Shown here in pieces: positions 33,645 to 41,539 of a DNA stretch of 64,000 bases (position 1 is its first letter; each line of letters opens with the position of its first letter). The translations under genes and the position numbers were made by a program. Source of the stretch: an uncultured Clostridia bacterium. Its GTDB lineage: Bacteria > Bacillota > Clostridia > Oscillospirales > Oscillospiraceae. The notes below the pieces were generated by a model. That model made no database searches, was not told the DNA's origin, and was given only the letters and a program-made list of their open reading frames with translations. The stretch spans positions 1 to 64,000 of the forward strand of contig CAMCNO010000013.1 of the NCBI GenBank assembly GCA_945876285.1. The letters are read 5' to 3'.

Positions 33645-34115
33645 ATGACGGACGCGGCAATGGCGGCTATTTTGGCCAGAACCTACTTCCACACCGTCAC
33701 CGCTTGGCGCCCTACCGCGGAAAACGGCGAGGAACGGCTCTGTGAGGCCGCACAATGCGCCCTGAGCCGCTCCGCACATACCAGCGCCCCCACACCCCCG
33801 GATGGCTTCTATGTGCTCCCAGAGGCCCTGTACAGACTTTCCCTGTACACCTGTCCCGAACTGGTCTTTCGCTTGGGAGACCGGGTGGAGATCACGGATG
33901 AGGGCGGACGGGTCTGGCACGGACGGACTTCCGACAGCTTTCCGTACCCCAGCCACTGTGTGACGGTGGTAGAGATCAGCGAAGTGGAGACCCCCGGCGG
34001 AATCCAGCGCAGCGGTTCCGCTGGTGAGAGGACGAGCATCGGAGTGAGCGGGGGATATGGAGATTGCGAGGACGTTGGACAAGACTCACATGAGACGGGG
34101 GAGGGGAACGCATGA
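33645..34115 (+). CDS. Head-closure/minor structural protein (XkdI position)
   Basis: 156 aa. Residues 1-115 are a small beta-rich domain (LVFRLGDRVEITDEGGRVW) of the type found in head-closure proteins. The last 40 residues are low in hydrophobics and rich in G, S, E (GGIQRSGSAGERTS...), looking like an added tail. The stop overlaps the next ATG (ATGA). The tail DNA contains the near-repeat TGGACAAGACTCACATGAG also found inside the chaperone gene at 36573. Confidence 0.6.
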   Translation: MTDAAMAAILARTYFHTVTAWRPTAENGEERLCEAAQCALSRSAHTSAPTPPDGFYVLPEALYRLSLYTCPELVFRLGDRVEITDEGGRVWHGRTSDSFPYPSHCVTVVEISEVETPGGIQRSGSAGERTSIGVSGGYGDCEDVGQDSHETGEGNA

Positions 34116-34522
34116 AAGCCATTCAGGACGCCGTAACGGCGTATTTGGAGACAGCCACGGGCGTCCGCACCGTGGCTGACAGAACCCGCGTCCCCGGCGT
34201 GTACCCCCTGCTGGCGGTGGCCGTCCGGGAGGACGGCACCGTGCTGGTGGACGGTGGACGGCAGGCCGAGCACACCTACCGGGTAACCGTTTCGGCGGCA
34301 TCCGACAGAGACCGGGACGGGAACACCGCTCTGCTGGCGTCTCTGGTGCCTGTCCTGCTCCGGGGCGTGCCCATGGGGGAGCGCACTTTGCATCCCCTGG
34401 ACATCAAGACCGAGGGAGAGGAACTGACCTTTGCCCTGGTGCTGTGCATGCCGGTGCCCCCGGCGGAGAAACCCGGACAGACGGAGCCGGGGGTTATGGA
34501 AACGCTTCGGCTGGGCATTTGA
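34112..34522 (+). CDS. Tail terminator-like protein (XkdJ/DUF6838 position)
   Basis: 136 aa, alternating strands and helices typical of tail-completion proteins (VYPLLAVAVREDGTVLVDGG, HTYRVTVSAASDRDRDG). The DUF6838-like pattern of an N-terminal helix (AIQDAVTAYLETAT), then RxxR and a VxV strand pair, is present. It would cap the tail tube at the head-proximal end. Translationally coupled to the previous gene. Confidence 0.68.
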   Translation: MKAIQDAVTAYLETATGVRTVADRTRVPGVYPLLAVAVREDGTVLVDGGRQAEHTYRVTVSAASDRDRDGNTALLASLVPVLLRGVPMGERTLHPLDIKTEGEELTFALVLCMPVPPAEKPGQTEPGVMETLRLGI

Positions 34523-34552
34523 CCCGGACATTTTATGAATTAGGAGGAATCT

Positions 34553-35596
34553 ATGGGACTTCCCGAAATTTTCATTTCCTTTGAGACGGCGGCTGTCACC
34601 GCCATCAGCCGCTCCGCACGGGGCGCGCTGGCGGTGGTGCTGACCGACGCGACTGAGGGCGGCGTGGCCGAGGCCGTATACCGCTCCCTGAACGAGGTGC
34701 CCGAGAGCGCCTTTACCGCCGCCAACTACCGCCTGCTGAAGCTGGCCTTCCTGGCGGCGCCCTCCAAGGTGACGGTTCTGCGCACCTGCGAGGACGAGAA
34801 CGCCGTCTGGGAGGCACTGGACCGCCTGCCCTTCGACTGGCTGGCCGCCCCTACCCTGGACAACACCAAGGTCGTGTCCTACATCAAGGCCCAGCGGGCT
34901 GCCGGACGGGGTGTCAAGGCCGTGGTGGCAGACGCCAACGGCCCCGACTGCGAGGGCATCGTGAACCTGGGTGTCAGCGGCCTGGTGCTGGACGACGGCG
35001 CGATTGAGGCGGCAGGCTATACCGTCCGGGTGGCGGGATTGCTGGCGGCTCTGCCCCTGACCCGCTCCGCGACCTATGCGGAGCTGAGCGAGGTGATGTC
35101 CTGCGACAGCCTGACCGATCCCGACGGCGAGATCGACAGCGGGATGCTGGTCATTGTCTCCGGCGCCGACGGCGGTTACCGCCTGGGCCGGGCTGTCAAC
35201 TCCCTGACCACCCTGACCCCCGACCACGGCGCGGCCTTCCGGAAGATCAAGATCGTGGAGGGCGTGGATCTGATCCGCAAGGACATCGCCTCCGCCTTCG
35301 AGAGCGGCTATATTGGCAAAGTCCTCAACGACTACGACAACAAGCTGCTGCTGGTCACCGCTATCAACGCCTATTTGAAGGGCCTGGAGGGCGACGTGCT
35401 GGACAAGACCGCCGACAACCGCTGCCGGGTGTCCCTGGAGGGTCAGCGGGCCTATCTGGAGAGCCGGGGCACCGACACCTCCGCCATGAAGGACGCGGAT
35501 ATCCTCCGGGCCAACACCGGCAGCGAGGTGTTCCTGGAAGCCAACCTGACCTTCTGCGACGCCATGGAAGACCTGTCGCTGGTCATTTCGATGTAA
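34553..35596 (+). CDS. xkdK: Contractile tail sheath protein
   Basis: 347 aa. Begins GLPEIFISFETAAVTAISRS and ends with EVFLEANLTFCDAMEDLSL, the sheath C-terminal strand that embraces the next subunit. The middle (GRAVNSLTTL, IKIVEGVDLIRKDI, YIGKVLNDYDNKLLL) is the conserved sheath core. Shorter than XkdK of Bacillus (about 466 aa), in line with the smaller Clostridia sheaths without an outer domain. It makes this a myophage-type tail. Strong ribosome binding site AGGAGG. Confidence 0.92.
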   Translation: MGLPEIFISFETAAVTAISRSARGALAVVLTDATEGGVAEAVYRSLNEVPESAFTAANYRLLKLAFLAAPSKVTVLRTCEDENAVWEALDRLPFDWLAAPTLDNTKVVSYIKAQRAAGRGVKAVVADANGPDCEGIVNLGVSGLVLDDGAIEAAGYTVRVAGLLAALPLTRSATYAELSEVMSCDSLTDPDGEIDSGMLVIVSGADGGYRLGRAVNSLTTLTPDHGAAFRKIKIVEGVDLIRKDIASAFESGYIGKVLNDYDNKLLLVTAINAYLKGLEGDVLDKTADNRCRVSLEGQRAYLESRGTDTSAMKDADILRANTGSEVFLEANLTFCDAMEDLSLVISM

Positions 35597-35608
35597 GGAG
35601 GAGAAACA

Positions 35609-36052
35609 ATGAGGGAATTACAGGCAAACCGCACCCTGTCAGGCTCTTTTGCCGAGGTCTGGGTGGACGGTGCACGCATTGCGGAGCTTAGCGAGCTGAC
35701 GCTGACCGTCAAGGTTCAGCGGGAGAAAGTCCAGTTCGGCATGGACGTGGACAGCAAGATCGTGGGCTACTCCGGCGAGGGCACCATGACCCTCAAGCAG
35801 GTCTATACCCGCTTCTATGAGGTGCTGGAGCAGGCCAAGCGCGGCATCGACAAGCGCTGCACCATCACCACCGCCCTGAAGGACCCCGATGCCGCTGAGG
35901 GCGCCGAGGAGCGTTACAGCGTCAGCAACGTGGCCTTTACGGAGCTGCCCTTTATGAACTACAAGATGGGCGAGGTCAACCAGCAGAAGCTGCCCTTTAC
36001 CTTCCGTCCCTCTGATCTTACCTGCCTGGACGCCATCGGCGTCCCTGACTGA
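35609..36052 (+). CDS. xkdM: Tail tube protein
   Basis: 147 aa of the XkdM/DUF2001 type: SFAEVWVDGARIAELSELTL, KIVGYSGEGTMTLKQVYTRF and a late FTELPFMNYKMGEVNQQKLP segment. It forms the inner tube inside the sheath. The stop overlaps the next gene by one base (TGATG). Confidence 0.92.
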   Translation: MRELQANRTLSGSFAEVWVDGARIAELSELTLTVKVQREKVQFGMDVDSKIVGYSGEGTMTLKQVYTRFYEVLEQAKRGIDKRCTITTALKDPDAAEGAEERYSVSNVAFTELPFMNYKMGEVNQQKLPFTFRPSDLTCLDAIGVPD

Positions 36053-37275
36053 TGGGACTGGCGGAGGAGCTGAGAGCGCGGGCGGCCCGACAGGGCCGCT
36101 CCGCGACCATAGAATGCGGCGCTCTGGGCACGGTGACCGTGGAGGCTCTCCCTGTCCGGGAGCTGGAGCTGATGTTCCGGGGGCCTGACGGCCAGCGTGC
36201 GGTGTTTTACGCTGCCTGCCGGGAATTGCAGGCCGCCGGCGAGGAGCTGCGGAAGGCCGGACAGGTGTTTGCCCCGGACGGCATCATGCAGTTCGTATCC
36301 AACAGCGAGGCGGCAGCGGCGGCACAGACAGTTTTGGAACTGAGCGGACAGCCGGACTTTTCGGCAAAGACTGAAAACCAACTTGAGTCCGTGCATGAAT
36401 TCGTACAGCAAATCCCGGAAGTCCGACAAGACATTGTGCAGGAGCAGGTGGTTTCTTCCGCGGAACCACAGGCAGAGCGCGAAAACCAACTTACGACCGT
36501 GCAGGAAACGGTGCAGCAATTGTCCGAAATCCGACCAGTAACCGTGCAGTTCCCGGAGACCGCTCCGGCGGCTGGACAAGTCTCACGTGAGTTTTCCCCA
36601 AATGGGGACTCCGGGTGGGTGACACCAAGCGAGGGGACTGTTTCGGATTTTGAACAACAAAATCCTGCGTTGCCCGAGAAAAACGACGGTTTTATGTTAT
36701 CTTTTGAAGTGTCCGGGGATCATGGGAAAGTACCTGGGCAAATGGAGGGTATGAACGAAATCAAGTCGGAATTCGGAGAGGGGCAGCAGGAAACCACTTC
36801 GGGATTTCAGGACGGAAATCGGGAAAGTCTGCACGAAACCACATCGGAATTTCAGGGTGGGAACTGGGAAAGTCCGCACGAAACCACATCGGAATTTCAG
36901 GGCGGAAACCGGGAAAGCCTGCACGAAACTACGTTGGGATTTCAAGGCGGAACAGAGGAAACGATGTACGAAATCATGTCGAAATCCACTGACGCGCCGC
37001 ACGAAACTATGCCGGAATACCGATATGGCTTGCAAGAAACCAAGTCGGATTTTGACGGAATCCGCCGGAATAGTCCGCACAAAACCACATCGGATTTCAA
37101 TGAAGCTCTGCACGAAACGACGTCGGACTTTCAGCAGGGGCTGCACGAAATGACATCGGAATTCCCGAAAAAAGACCGTGCCGCCCTGCACGAAACTACA
37201 TCGGAACTGGCGGAAGCCGTGGTCCGGCGGCTGGTGGAGGGCCTGCAGCGGGCAAAATGGGTGAGAGGGGACTGA
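36052..37275 (+). CDS. Tail assembly chaperone-like protein with long internal repeat region
   Basis: 407 aa, about three times the usual XkdN length. Residues 1-105 resemble tail assembly chaperones (VTVEALPVRELELMFRGPDG, AVFYAACRELQAAGEEL), and the last 30 (LAEAVVRRLVEGLQRAKWVRG) look like the end of the same domain. Between them is a low-complexity region rich in E, T, Q, S and H: from residue ~247 at least 11 tandem units of 15 or 11 aa, each starting H-E-T-T-S-E/D-F. Its position is right before where the tape-measure gene should be; that gene is absent. The insertion could be repeat expansion in a dispensable loop or a real structural element. No slippery frameshift site is obvious. Confidence 0.65.
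   Translation: MGLAEELRARAARQGRSATIECGALGTVTVEALPVRELELMFRGPDGQRAVFYAACRELQAAGEELRKAGQVFAPDGIMQFVSNSEAAAAAQTVLELSGQPDFSAKTENQLESVHEFVQQIPEVRQDIVQEQVVSSAEPQAERENQLTTVQETVQQLSEIRPVTVQFPETAPAAGQVSREFSPNGDSGWVTPSEGTVSDFEQQNPALPEKNDGFMLSFEVSGDHGKVPGQMEGMNEIKSEFGEGQQETTSGFQDGNRESLHETTSEFQGGNWESPHETTSEFQGGNRESLHETTLGFQGGTEETMYEIMSKSTDAPHETMPEYRYGLQETKSDFDGIRRNSPHKTTSDFNEALHETTSDFQQGLHEMTSEFPKKDRAALHETTSELAEAVVRRLVEGLQRAKWVRGD
36790..37209 (+). repeat. In-frame 45/33-bp tandem repeat array in chaperone gene
   Basis: Units begin GAAACCACATCGGAATTTCAG or close variants. Unit lengths run 45, 45, 45, 45, 33, 33, 45, 33, 33, 45, then a partial unit; all are multiples of 3, so the frame is kept. Units 2 and 3 differ at about six positions; outer units are more diverged. 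GC is lower than in flanking genes. Weaker VQE-V-QQ repeats precede it (36380-36560). Confidence 0.85.
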
Positions 37276-37279
37276 TTTT

Positions 37280-37903
37280 TTGAACACGAGAACAGTTTTG
37301 CTTTGGCACAACAACGGTGAAGAGCGTATCTACTTTACAGTCAATCCCGCTCAAATTGCCGTCTCCCGGCCCAACCGGAACCGGGTGTTGTCCCTGGCCA
37401 TGGGCGGCACGGTGAACGCATGGGGCGGACGGGGCCTGCGGGAGGTGCGTCTGGAGACCTTTCTGCCGGACGCGGGCTCTCCCTTTTACGACGGCACCGA
37501 CCCCCAGACCGTGCTGGCTATGCTGCGCTCCTGGCAGGACTCCGGAGACCCGGTGCGGCTCATCCTCTCCGGCAGCGACATCAACGACGCGTTCCTCATC
37601 GAGGACGTGACGGAGACCCTGCGGGAGGGCGACAGGGACGTGGGGCTGACTTTGACACTGCGGGAGTATAAATTCAAGTCGGCTCTTGCGGCCCTGGCAG
37701 GAAAGAGCGGCACATCCGGCGTCAGCTTTCAGCGGCAGGATGAGCGGGTGCTGCCCCGGACCTACACCGTCAAAAAAGGCGACACCCTGTGGGGCATCGC
37801 CTGCCGGTTCTACGGGGACGGGACGAAATGGGGCACGCTGGCGGCGAAGAACGGCGTCAGCGACCCGAGAAAACTGCAGATAGGGACGGTGCTGACGCTG
37901 TGA
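37280..37903 (+). CDS. xkdP: LysM-domain tail/baseplate protein (XkdP-like)
   Basis: 207 aa, TTG start with GAGAGGGG about 10 bases upstream. Residues 1-150 are the XkdP-type domain (YFTVNPAQIAVSRPNRN, FLPDAGSPFYDG, LREYKFKSA). Residues ~160-207 are a LysM domain (TYTVKKGDTLWGIACRFYGD, NGVSDPRKLQIG). In phage tails it joins tube and baseplate hub. In PBSX it follows the tape measure; here it directly follows the chaperone-like gene. Confidence 0.88.
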   Translation: MNTRTVLLWHNNGEERIYFTVNPAQIAVSRPNRNRVLSLAMGGTVNAWGGRGLREVRLETFLPDAGSPFYDGTDPQTVLAMLRSWQDSGDPVRLILSGSDINDAFLIEDVTETLREGDRDVGLTLTLREYKFKSALAALAGKSGTSGVSFQRQDERVLPRTYTVKKGDTLWGIACRFYGDGTKWGTLAAKNGVSDPRKLQIGTVLTL

Positions 37904-38787
37904 GACTGACGGTCAACGGCCTTTTGGTCAACCCCGTGCTGGGGACGGCACGGCTGGAAAAGAGCAGGGAGGACGCCTCGGCGATTTTGACCGCCATCCT
38001 CTGGACGGCCCCGGCCGATACCTACTTCCAAAAGCCGTCCCTGGCGGTGGGGGACGTGGTGCGGCTGACGGACGATTCCGGCAAGGAGCGGTTTCTGGGC
38101 AGTGTCCACTGTCTGGAGAGAAGCCCTGAAAAGGTGACACTCACCGCCTTTGACCGGGGGGTGTACCTGGCCCGGAACGAGCTGTACGGCGTGTTCTGCG
38201 GTTCCGGAACGGATATCTGCCGCCAGGCGGCGGCGAAGCTTGGCATTCCTGTGGGGAGCATTGATGCCGACATCACCCGCAGGACGATTGTCACCAGGGC
38301 GGGGGAGAGCGCCTTCTCCGTCCTGCGGAAGGCCGCGGGGGAGGGCCGGGAGATTTCCGTTGAGGGTGAGGCCCTCACTGTCCGGCGCTGCCGGGAGGAG
38401 ACGCTCACTCTGGCTCCGGAGCGGGTGCTGGAGGTCTCCGCCGCGGTGGACATCCGAAAGGTGATAGACCGCTGCGTGGTGGTGGATCGGAAAGGCCGTC
38501 CCATTGCCACGGCGGAGAACGGCGGAGACATTGCGGCCTACGGCCTGTTCCAGACCGTGCTGGGCAAGGCAGGCAACGCAAATGAACAGGCCAGAGCAGC
38601 TCTGACGGGTCGAGCTATGACCGCCGGGGTGACGCTTCTGGGCGATCTGGGCTTCCGGGTGGGGAGCCGGGTGCGGGGCTCTCTGCCCCAGTGGGGGCTG
38701 GAGGGTATCTACACTGTCACCGCCGTATGCCACCGCTGGGAGGCGGGGCTTTTCACCACGGAGCTGACATTGGAGGTACTGGAATGA
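37900..38787 (+). CDS. xkdQ: Baseplate hub protein (XkdQ/gpD-like)
   Basis: 295 aa from GTG 37900, which overlaps the previous stop (GTGA). Contains the gpD/late-control-D pattern: FLGSVHCLERSPEKVTLTAFDRG, ISVEGEALTVRRC and a C-terminal IYTVTAVCHRW domain. It would form the hub at the tail tip. A longer frame upstream lies over xkdP and is not needed. Confidence 0.85.
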   Translation: MRLTVNGLLVNPVLGTARLEKSREDASAILTAILWTAPADTYFQKPSLAVGDVVRLTDDSGKERFLGSVHCLERSPEKVTLTAFDRGVYLARNELYGVFCGSGTDICRQAAAKLGIPVGSIDADITRRTIVTRAGESAFSVLRKAAGEGREISVEGEALTVRRCREETLTLAPERVLEVSAAVDIRKVIDRCVVVDRKGRPIATAENGGDIAAYGLFQTVLGKAGNANEQARAALTGRAMTAGVTLLGDLGFRVGSRVRGSLPQWGLEGIYTVTAVCHRWEAGLFTTELTLEVLE

Positions 38788-39032
38788 ACGTTTACAGCGA
38801 GCTTTTGGAGCTGTTGTCCCCCCGGCATCAGGCGGAGCCGCCTGTGCTGCTGGGCGTCATCCGGGGCGTGTCGCCCCTGACGTTGGAGGTGCGGGGGACG
38901 GCAGTCACTGAGGGGCTGATGGTCCCCCGGGGCACTGTGTTCTGCCAGGAGGATGTGGGCAGTGAGGTGGCCCTGCTGCCCTGCGGCAGCGGCTTTCTGC
39001 TGCTGTTTCAGGTGGAAGGAGGAGAGACATGA
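38784..39032 (+). CDS. xkdR: Baseplate protein, DUF2577-like (XkdR)
   Basis: 82 aa, a small OB-like beta-barrel pattern: VLLGVIRGVSPLTLEVRG, LMVPRGTV, DVGSEVALLPCGSGFLLLF. Matches XkdR in position and type though slightly short. Overlaps both neighbours by 4 bases. Confidence 0.8.
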   Translation: MNVYSELLELLSPRHQAEPPVLLGVIRGVSPLTLEVRGTAVTEGLMVPRGTVFCQEDVGSEVALLPCGSGFLLLFQVEGGET

Positions 39033-39466
39033 TTTTTCCCGACTGGGGCGTCCAGACAGCCGAAAATGGCGGAGAGGAGCCGCCCCTTTACACCGAGTGG
39101 GCCGTGGACTGGGACGGTGGGGCCTTCGCCCTGCGGGATGGGAAGCCCTACACCGTCACAGGAGACGAGGCCCTGAAAATTTGGGTGCGGTATGCCCTGC
39201 ACCCGGAGAATGTGCGCTTTCTTTACTCCGCCCACTCGGCGGAATACGGCAACCAGCTGGCCGACTGCATGGCGGAGCGGGCCGGAGGCGACATTCTGGA
39301 GAGCCTGCTGCGCCGGGAGATCCGGGAGACGCTGCTGGTGTCGCCCTACATCACCGCCGTGGACGGCTTTGCCTTTACACGGCAGGGCAGCCGCCTGACG
39401 GTCTGCTTCCGGGTGGACACCGTCTACGGGAACTTTACAAGTGAGTCGGAGGTGCTGACGGCATGA
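39029..39466 (+). CDS. xkdS: Baseplate wedge protein, DUF2634 (XkdS, gp25-like)
   Basis: 145 aa. GDEALKIWVRYALHPENVRF near residues 48-68 and the later LRREIRETLLVSPYI segment are characteristic of the XkdS/gp25 lysozyme-like wedge family, which nucleates sheath assembly. Coupled to both neighbours by ATGA overlaps. Confidence 0.88.
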   Translation: MIFPDWGVQTAENGGEEPPLYTEWAVDWDGGAFALRDGKPYTVTGDEALKIWVRYALHPENVRFLYSAHSAEYGNQLADCMAERAGGDILESLLRREIRETLLVSPYITAVDGFAFTRQGSRLTVCFRVDTVYGNFTSESEVLTA

Positions 39467-40245
39467 CAAAAGACGAGATATTAGCGGCGCTGCTGGCGGC
39501 CTACCACGGCCCCGGCAGCACCGGGGAGGGCAGCTTTGCCGGAGATGTGCTCCGCGCCTGCGCCGACGCCATGGCGGAGCTGTGGAGCGTGGATATCGAC
39601 GGCCTGGAGCGCCGGGCCTTCGTGTCCACTGCTACAGGGGACTGGCTGACGCGGGTGTGCGCTGACCGTGGCGTGGAGCGCCGGGAGGGCGAAACGGACG
39701 AGGAGCTGCGCAGCCGCACGCTCACCAAGCTGGCAAGCCAGCCCGCCTCCGGCAACGCCGACCACTACACCGCCTGGTGCGGCCAGGTGGCGGATATCCT
39801 GCGGGTGCGGGTGCTGCCCCTCAACCGGGGAAACGGCACGGTGGACATCGTGGCCGTGGGGCCGGACGGAAAAAGCCCCGCCCAGAGCGTGCTGGACGAG
39901 GCGCAGGCGATTGTGGATACAGAGCGGCCTGTGGGCGCTGACGTGAAAGTGATGGCCGTCACAGAGACGGCGCTGGACATCGCCGCCACAGTGACGCTGA
40001 TGGACGGCGCGGCGCTGTCCGCCGTGGAGACGGCCTTTGGGGCGGCGCTGGCAGCATTTTGCCGGGATAACGCCCTGCGCACCACCACCATCAGCTACGC
40101 CAAGGCGCTGCGGCTGCTGCTGGACACGGCGGGCGTGGCAGATGTGGCGGGCTTTACCATCTGCGGCGTTGCGGAGAGCCTGACGCTGGAGCAGACCGCG
40201 GTAGCCGTCCCCGGTACGCTGACCTTTACGGAGGCGAACGCATGA
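39463..40245 (+). CDS. xkdT: Baseplate J-like protein (XkdT)
   Basis: 260 aa. VDIDGLERRAFVSTATGDWLTRV and RREGETDEELRSRTLTKLAS (family motif E-x-D-E-x-x-R-x-R), then PASGNADHYTAW and VLPLNRGNGTVDIVAVGPDG. XkdT of Bacillus is about 350 aa, so this is a compact version lacking part of the N-terminal region. It forms baseplate arms. Confidence 0.9.
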   Translation: MTKDEILAALLAAYHGPGSTGEGSFAGDVLRACADAMAELWSVDIDGLERRAFVSTATGDWLTRVCADRGVERREGETDEELRSRTLTKLASQPASGNADHYTAWCGQVADILRVRVLPLNRGNGTVDIVAVGPDGKSPAQSVLDEAQAIVDTERPVGADVKVMAVTETALDIAATVTLMDGAALSAVETAFGAALAAFCRDNALRTTTISYAKALRLLLDTAGVADVAGFTICGVAESLTLEQTAVAVPGTLTFTEANA

Positions 40246-40757
40246 GACTTCCCGCATTTTTGAAAAGAATCTCCCCCATCGGGGAGACACTGGAGGCCAT
40301 GGAAGCAGGTGCAGCCCTGCTGACGGAGGAGACGGCGCAGCGGAACCGCCAGCTCTCCGTGGAGACGGCGGACACAGGCCTTTCCCTGTGGGAGGGCGAT
40401 TATTCCCTGTCTGGAGGCGGGGATCTGGAGCTGCGCCGGGGCCGTATCCGGGCCGCCATGGCGGGCGGACGGACGCTGACGGCGGAGGAACTGAAGATAC
40501 TGGCGGTCACTGTGGGCGGCGCCGACGGCGGGGCGGTGGAGGAGGACTTCTCCGACTGGAGCGTGACGCTGTACGCCCTGTTTGACGGCCGTATACCGGG
40601 GGATATGACGGCGCTGAAGGAGGCTGTTGCCCGCCGACAGCCCGCCCATCTCGCTGTGGAGGTGGCACCCGTGACGGTGCTGCGGGGCACTCTGACCCGC
40701 TATACCGCCCTGACCGGCAAAGCGCACCTCATCGTGCATAACCGGATGGAGAATTGA
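40242..40757 (+). CDS. xkdU: Baseplate/tail protein, YmfQ-like (XkdU)
   Basis: 171 aa of the DUF2313/YmfQ type: ETAQRNRQLSVETADTGLSLWEGDY and LELRRGRIRAAMAGG, where E-x-x-Y/L and RR-x-R-I positions match. It follows XkdT as in PBSX and overlaps it by 4 bases. It probably links baseplate to fibres. Confidence 0.85.
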   Translation: MRLPAFLKRISPIGETLEAMEAGAALLTEETAQRNRQLSVETADTGLSLWEGDYSLSGGGDLELRRGRIRAAMAGGRTLTAEELKILAVTVGGADGGAVEEDFSDWSVTLYALFDGRIPGDMTALKEAVARRQPAHLAVEVAPVTVLRGTLTRYTALTGKAHLIVHNRMEN

Positions 40758-40772
40758 CAAAGGAGGAATACC

Positions 40773-41528
40773 ATGGAACTACTGGGACAGATGACCCAGC
40801 GGGGAAACGAGCTGCGCCGGGCGGCGCTGGCGGGAGAGTCCGCCCTGCAGTTCACCCGCTGCGCCGCGGGAAGCGGCGAGACCGCAGCGGACGCCGCGGT
40901 ACTGGACAGCGAACAGCAGGCGCTGACGATGGGACAGACCCGCAGTACGGACACGGGACATATCCTGCCCGTCACGCTGGTCGCGGCACTGGCGCAGCAG
41001 GACTATTTGCTCACGGAGGTGGGCCTGTATGCCCGTGACGGGGCGGGGGAGACGCTCTACTGGGTGTACCGGATGACATCCGCCCTGGCCATCACCGCCG
41101 GGGGCGGCCTGACAGTCCGCTTCGAGCTGGAGGAGGCCATTGACGGCGAGCCGGAGGTGACGGTCAGCCCGGCGGGCCTTGTGACCGAGAGGGACCTGAC
41201 GGCCCTGATGGGCGCGCCGGACGGCCTTGCTACGCTGGACGGGAACGGCAAGGCGCCGGACGCACAGCTCCCCGCTCATGCGGCGCGCCACGCCAGCGGC
41301 GGCAGCGACTGCATCACGCCGACCAGCATCGGAGCGGCGGTGGCAAGCCACACACAGGCCGCAAGCACAATTTCGGAGGGTACTTTTGCAGGAAAAGTAC
41401 GAAGCGACCCAACAGCAAGAGCCGTTTTGACGGACTATCAGCTCCGGGATATTGCGGCTGGCAGCACGGACATGACGGCGGGAAGCACCGCCTTGAGCAA
41501 TGGCCTGGTGTACCTCGTCTATGAGTGA
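40773..41528 (+). CDS. Tail fibre protein (collar-domain)
   Basis: 251 aa. Residues 1-150 are the same fibre N-terminal domain as at 3908 (GSGETAADAA, LLTEVGLYARDG, SPAGLVTERDLT). After a short linker (LDGNGKAPDAQLPAHAARHASGGSD, a GNGK-x-x-x-x-QLP type fibre repeat) there is SIGAAVASHTQAAS and a short unique end. The C-terminal adhesin portion is small, so the following gene may complete the receptor-binding assembly. Confidence 0.85.
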   Translation: MELLGQMTQRGNELRRAALAGESALQFTRCAAGSGETAADAAVLDSEQQALTMGQTRSTDTGHILPVTLVAALAQQDYLLTEVGLYARDGAGETLYWVYRMTSALAITAGGGLTVRFELEEAIDGEPEVTVSPAGLVTERDLTALMGAPDGLATLDGNGKAPDAQLPAHAARHASGGSDCITPTSIGAAVASHTQAASTISEGTFAGKVRSDPTARAVLTDYQLRDIAAGSTDMTAGSTALSNGLVYLVYE

Positions 41529-41539
41529 GGTGAGCACAT

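Noticed and set aside
33809-35227. 472-codon minus-strand frame in the tail operon
   Set aside because: Antisense shadow of sheath and terminator genes; composition typical of such shadows.
36790-37209. CRISPR array
   Set aside because: Units are contiguous, of mixed length, in frame within a protein gene, and without unique spacers; no cas genes nearby.
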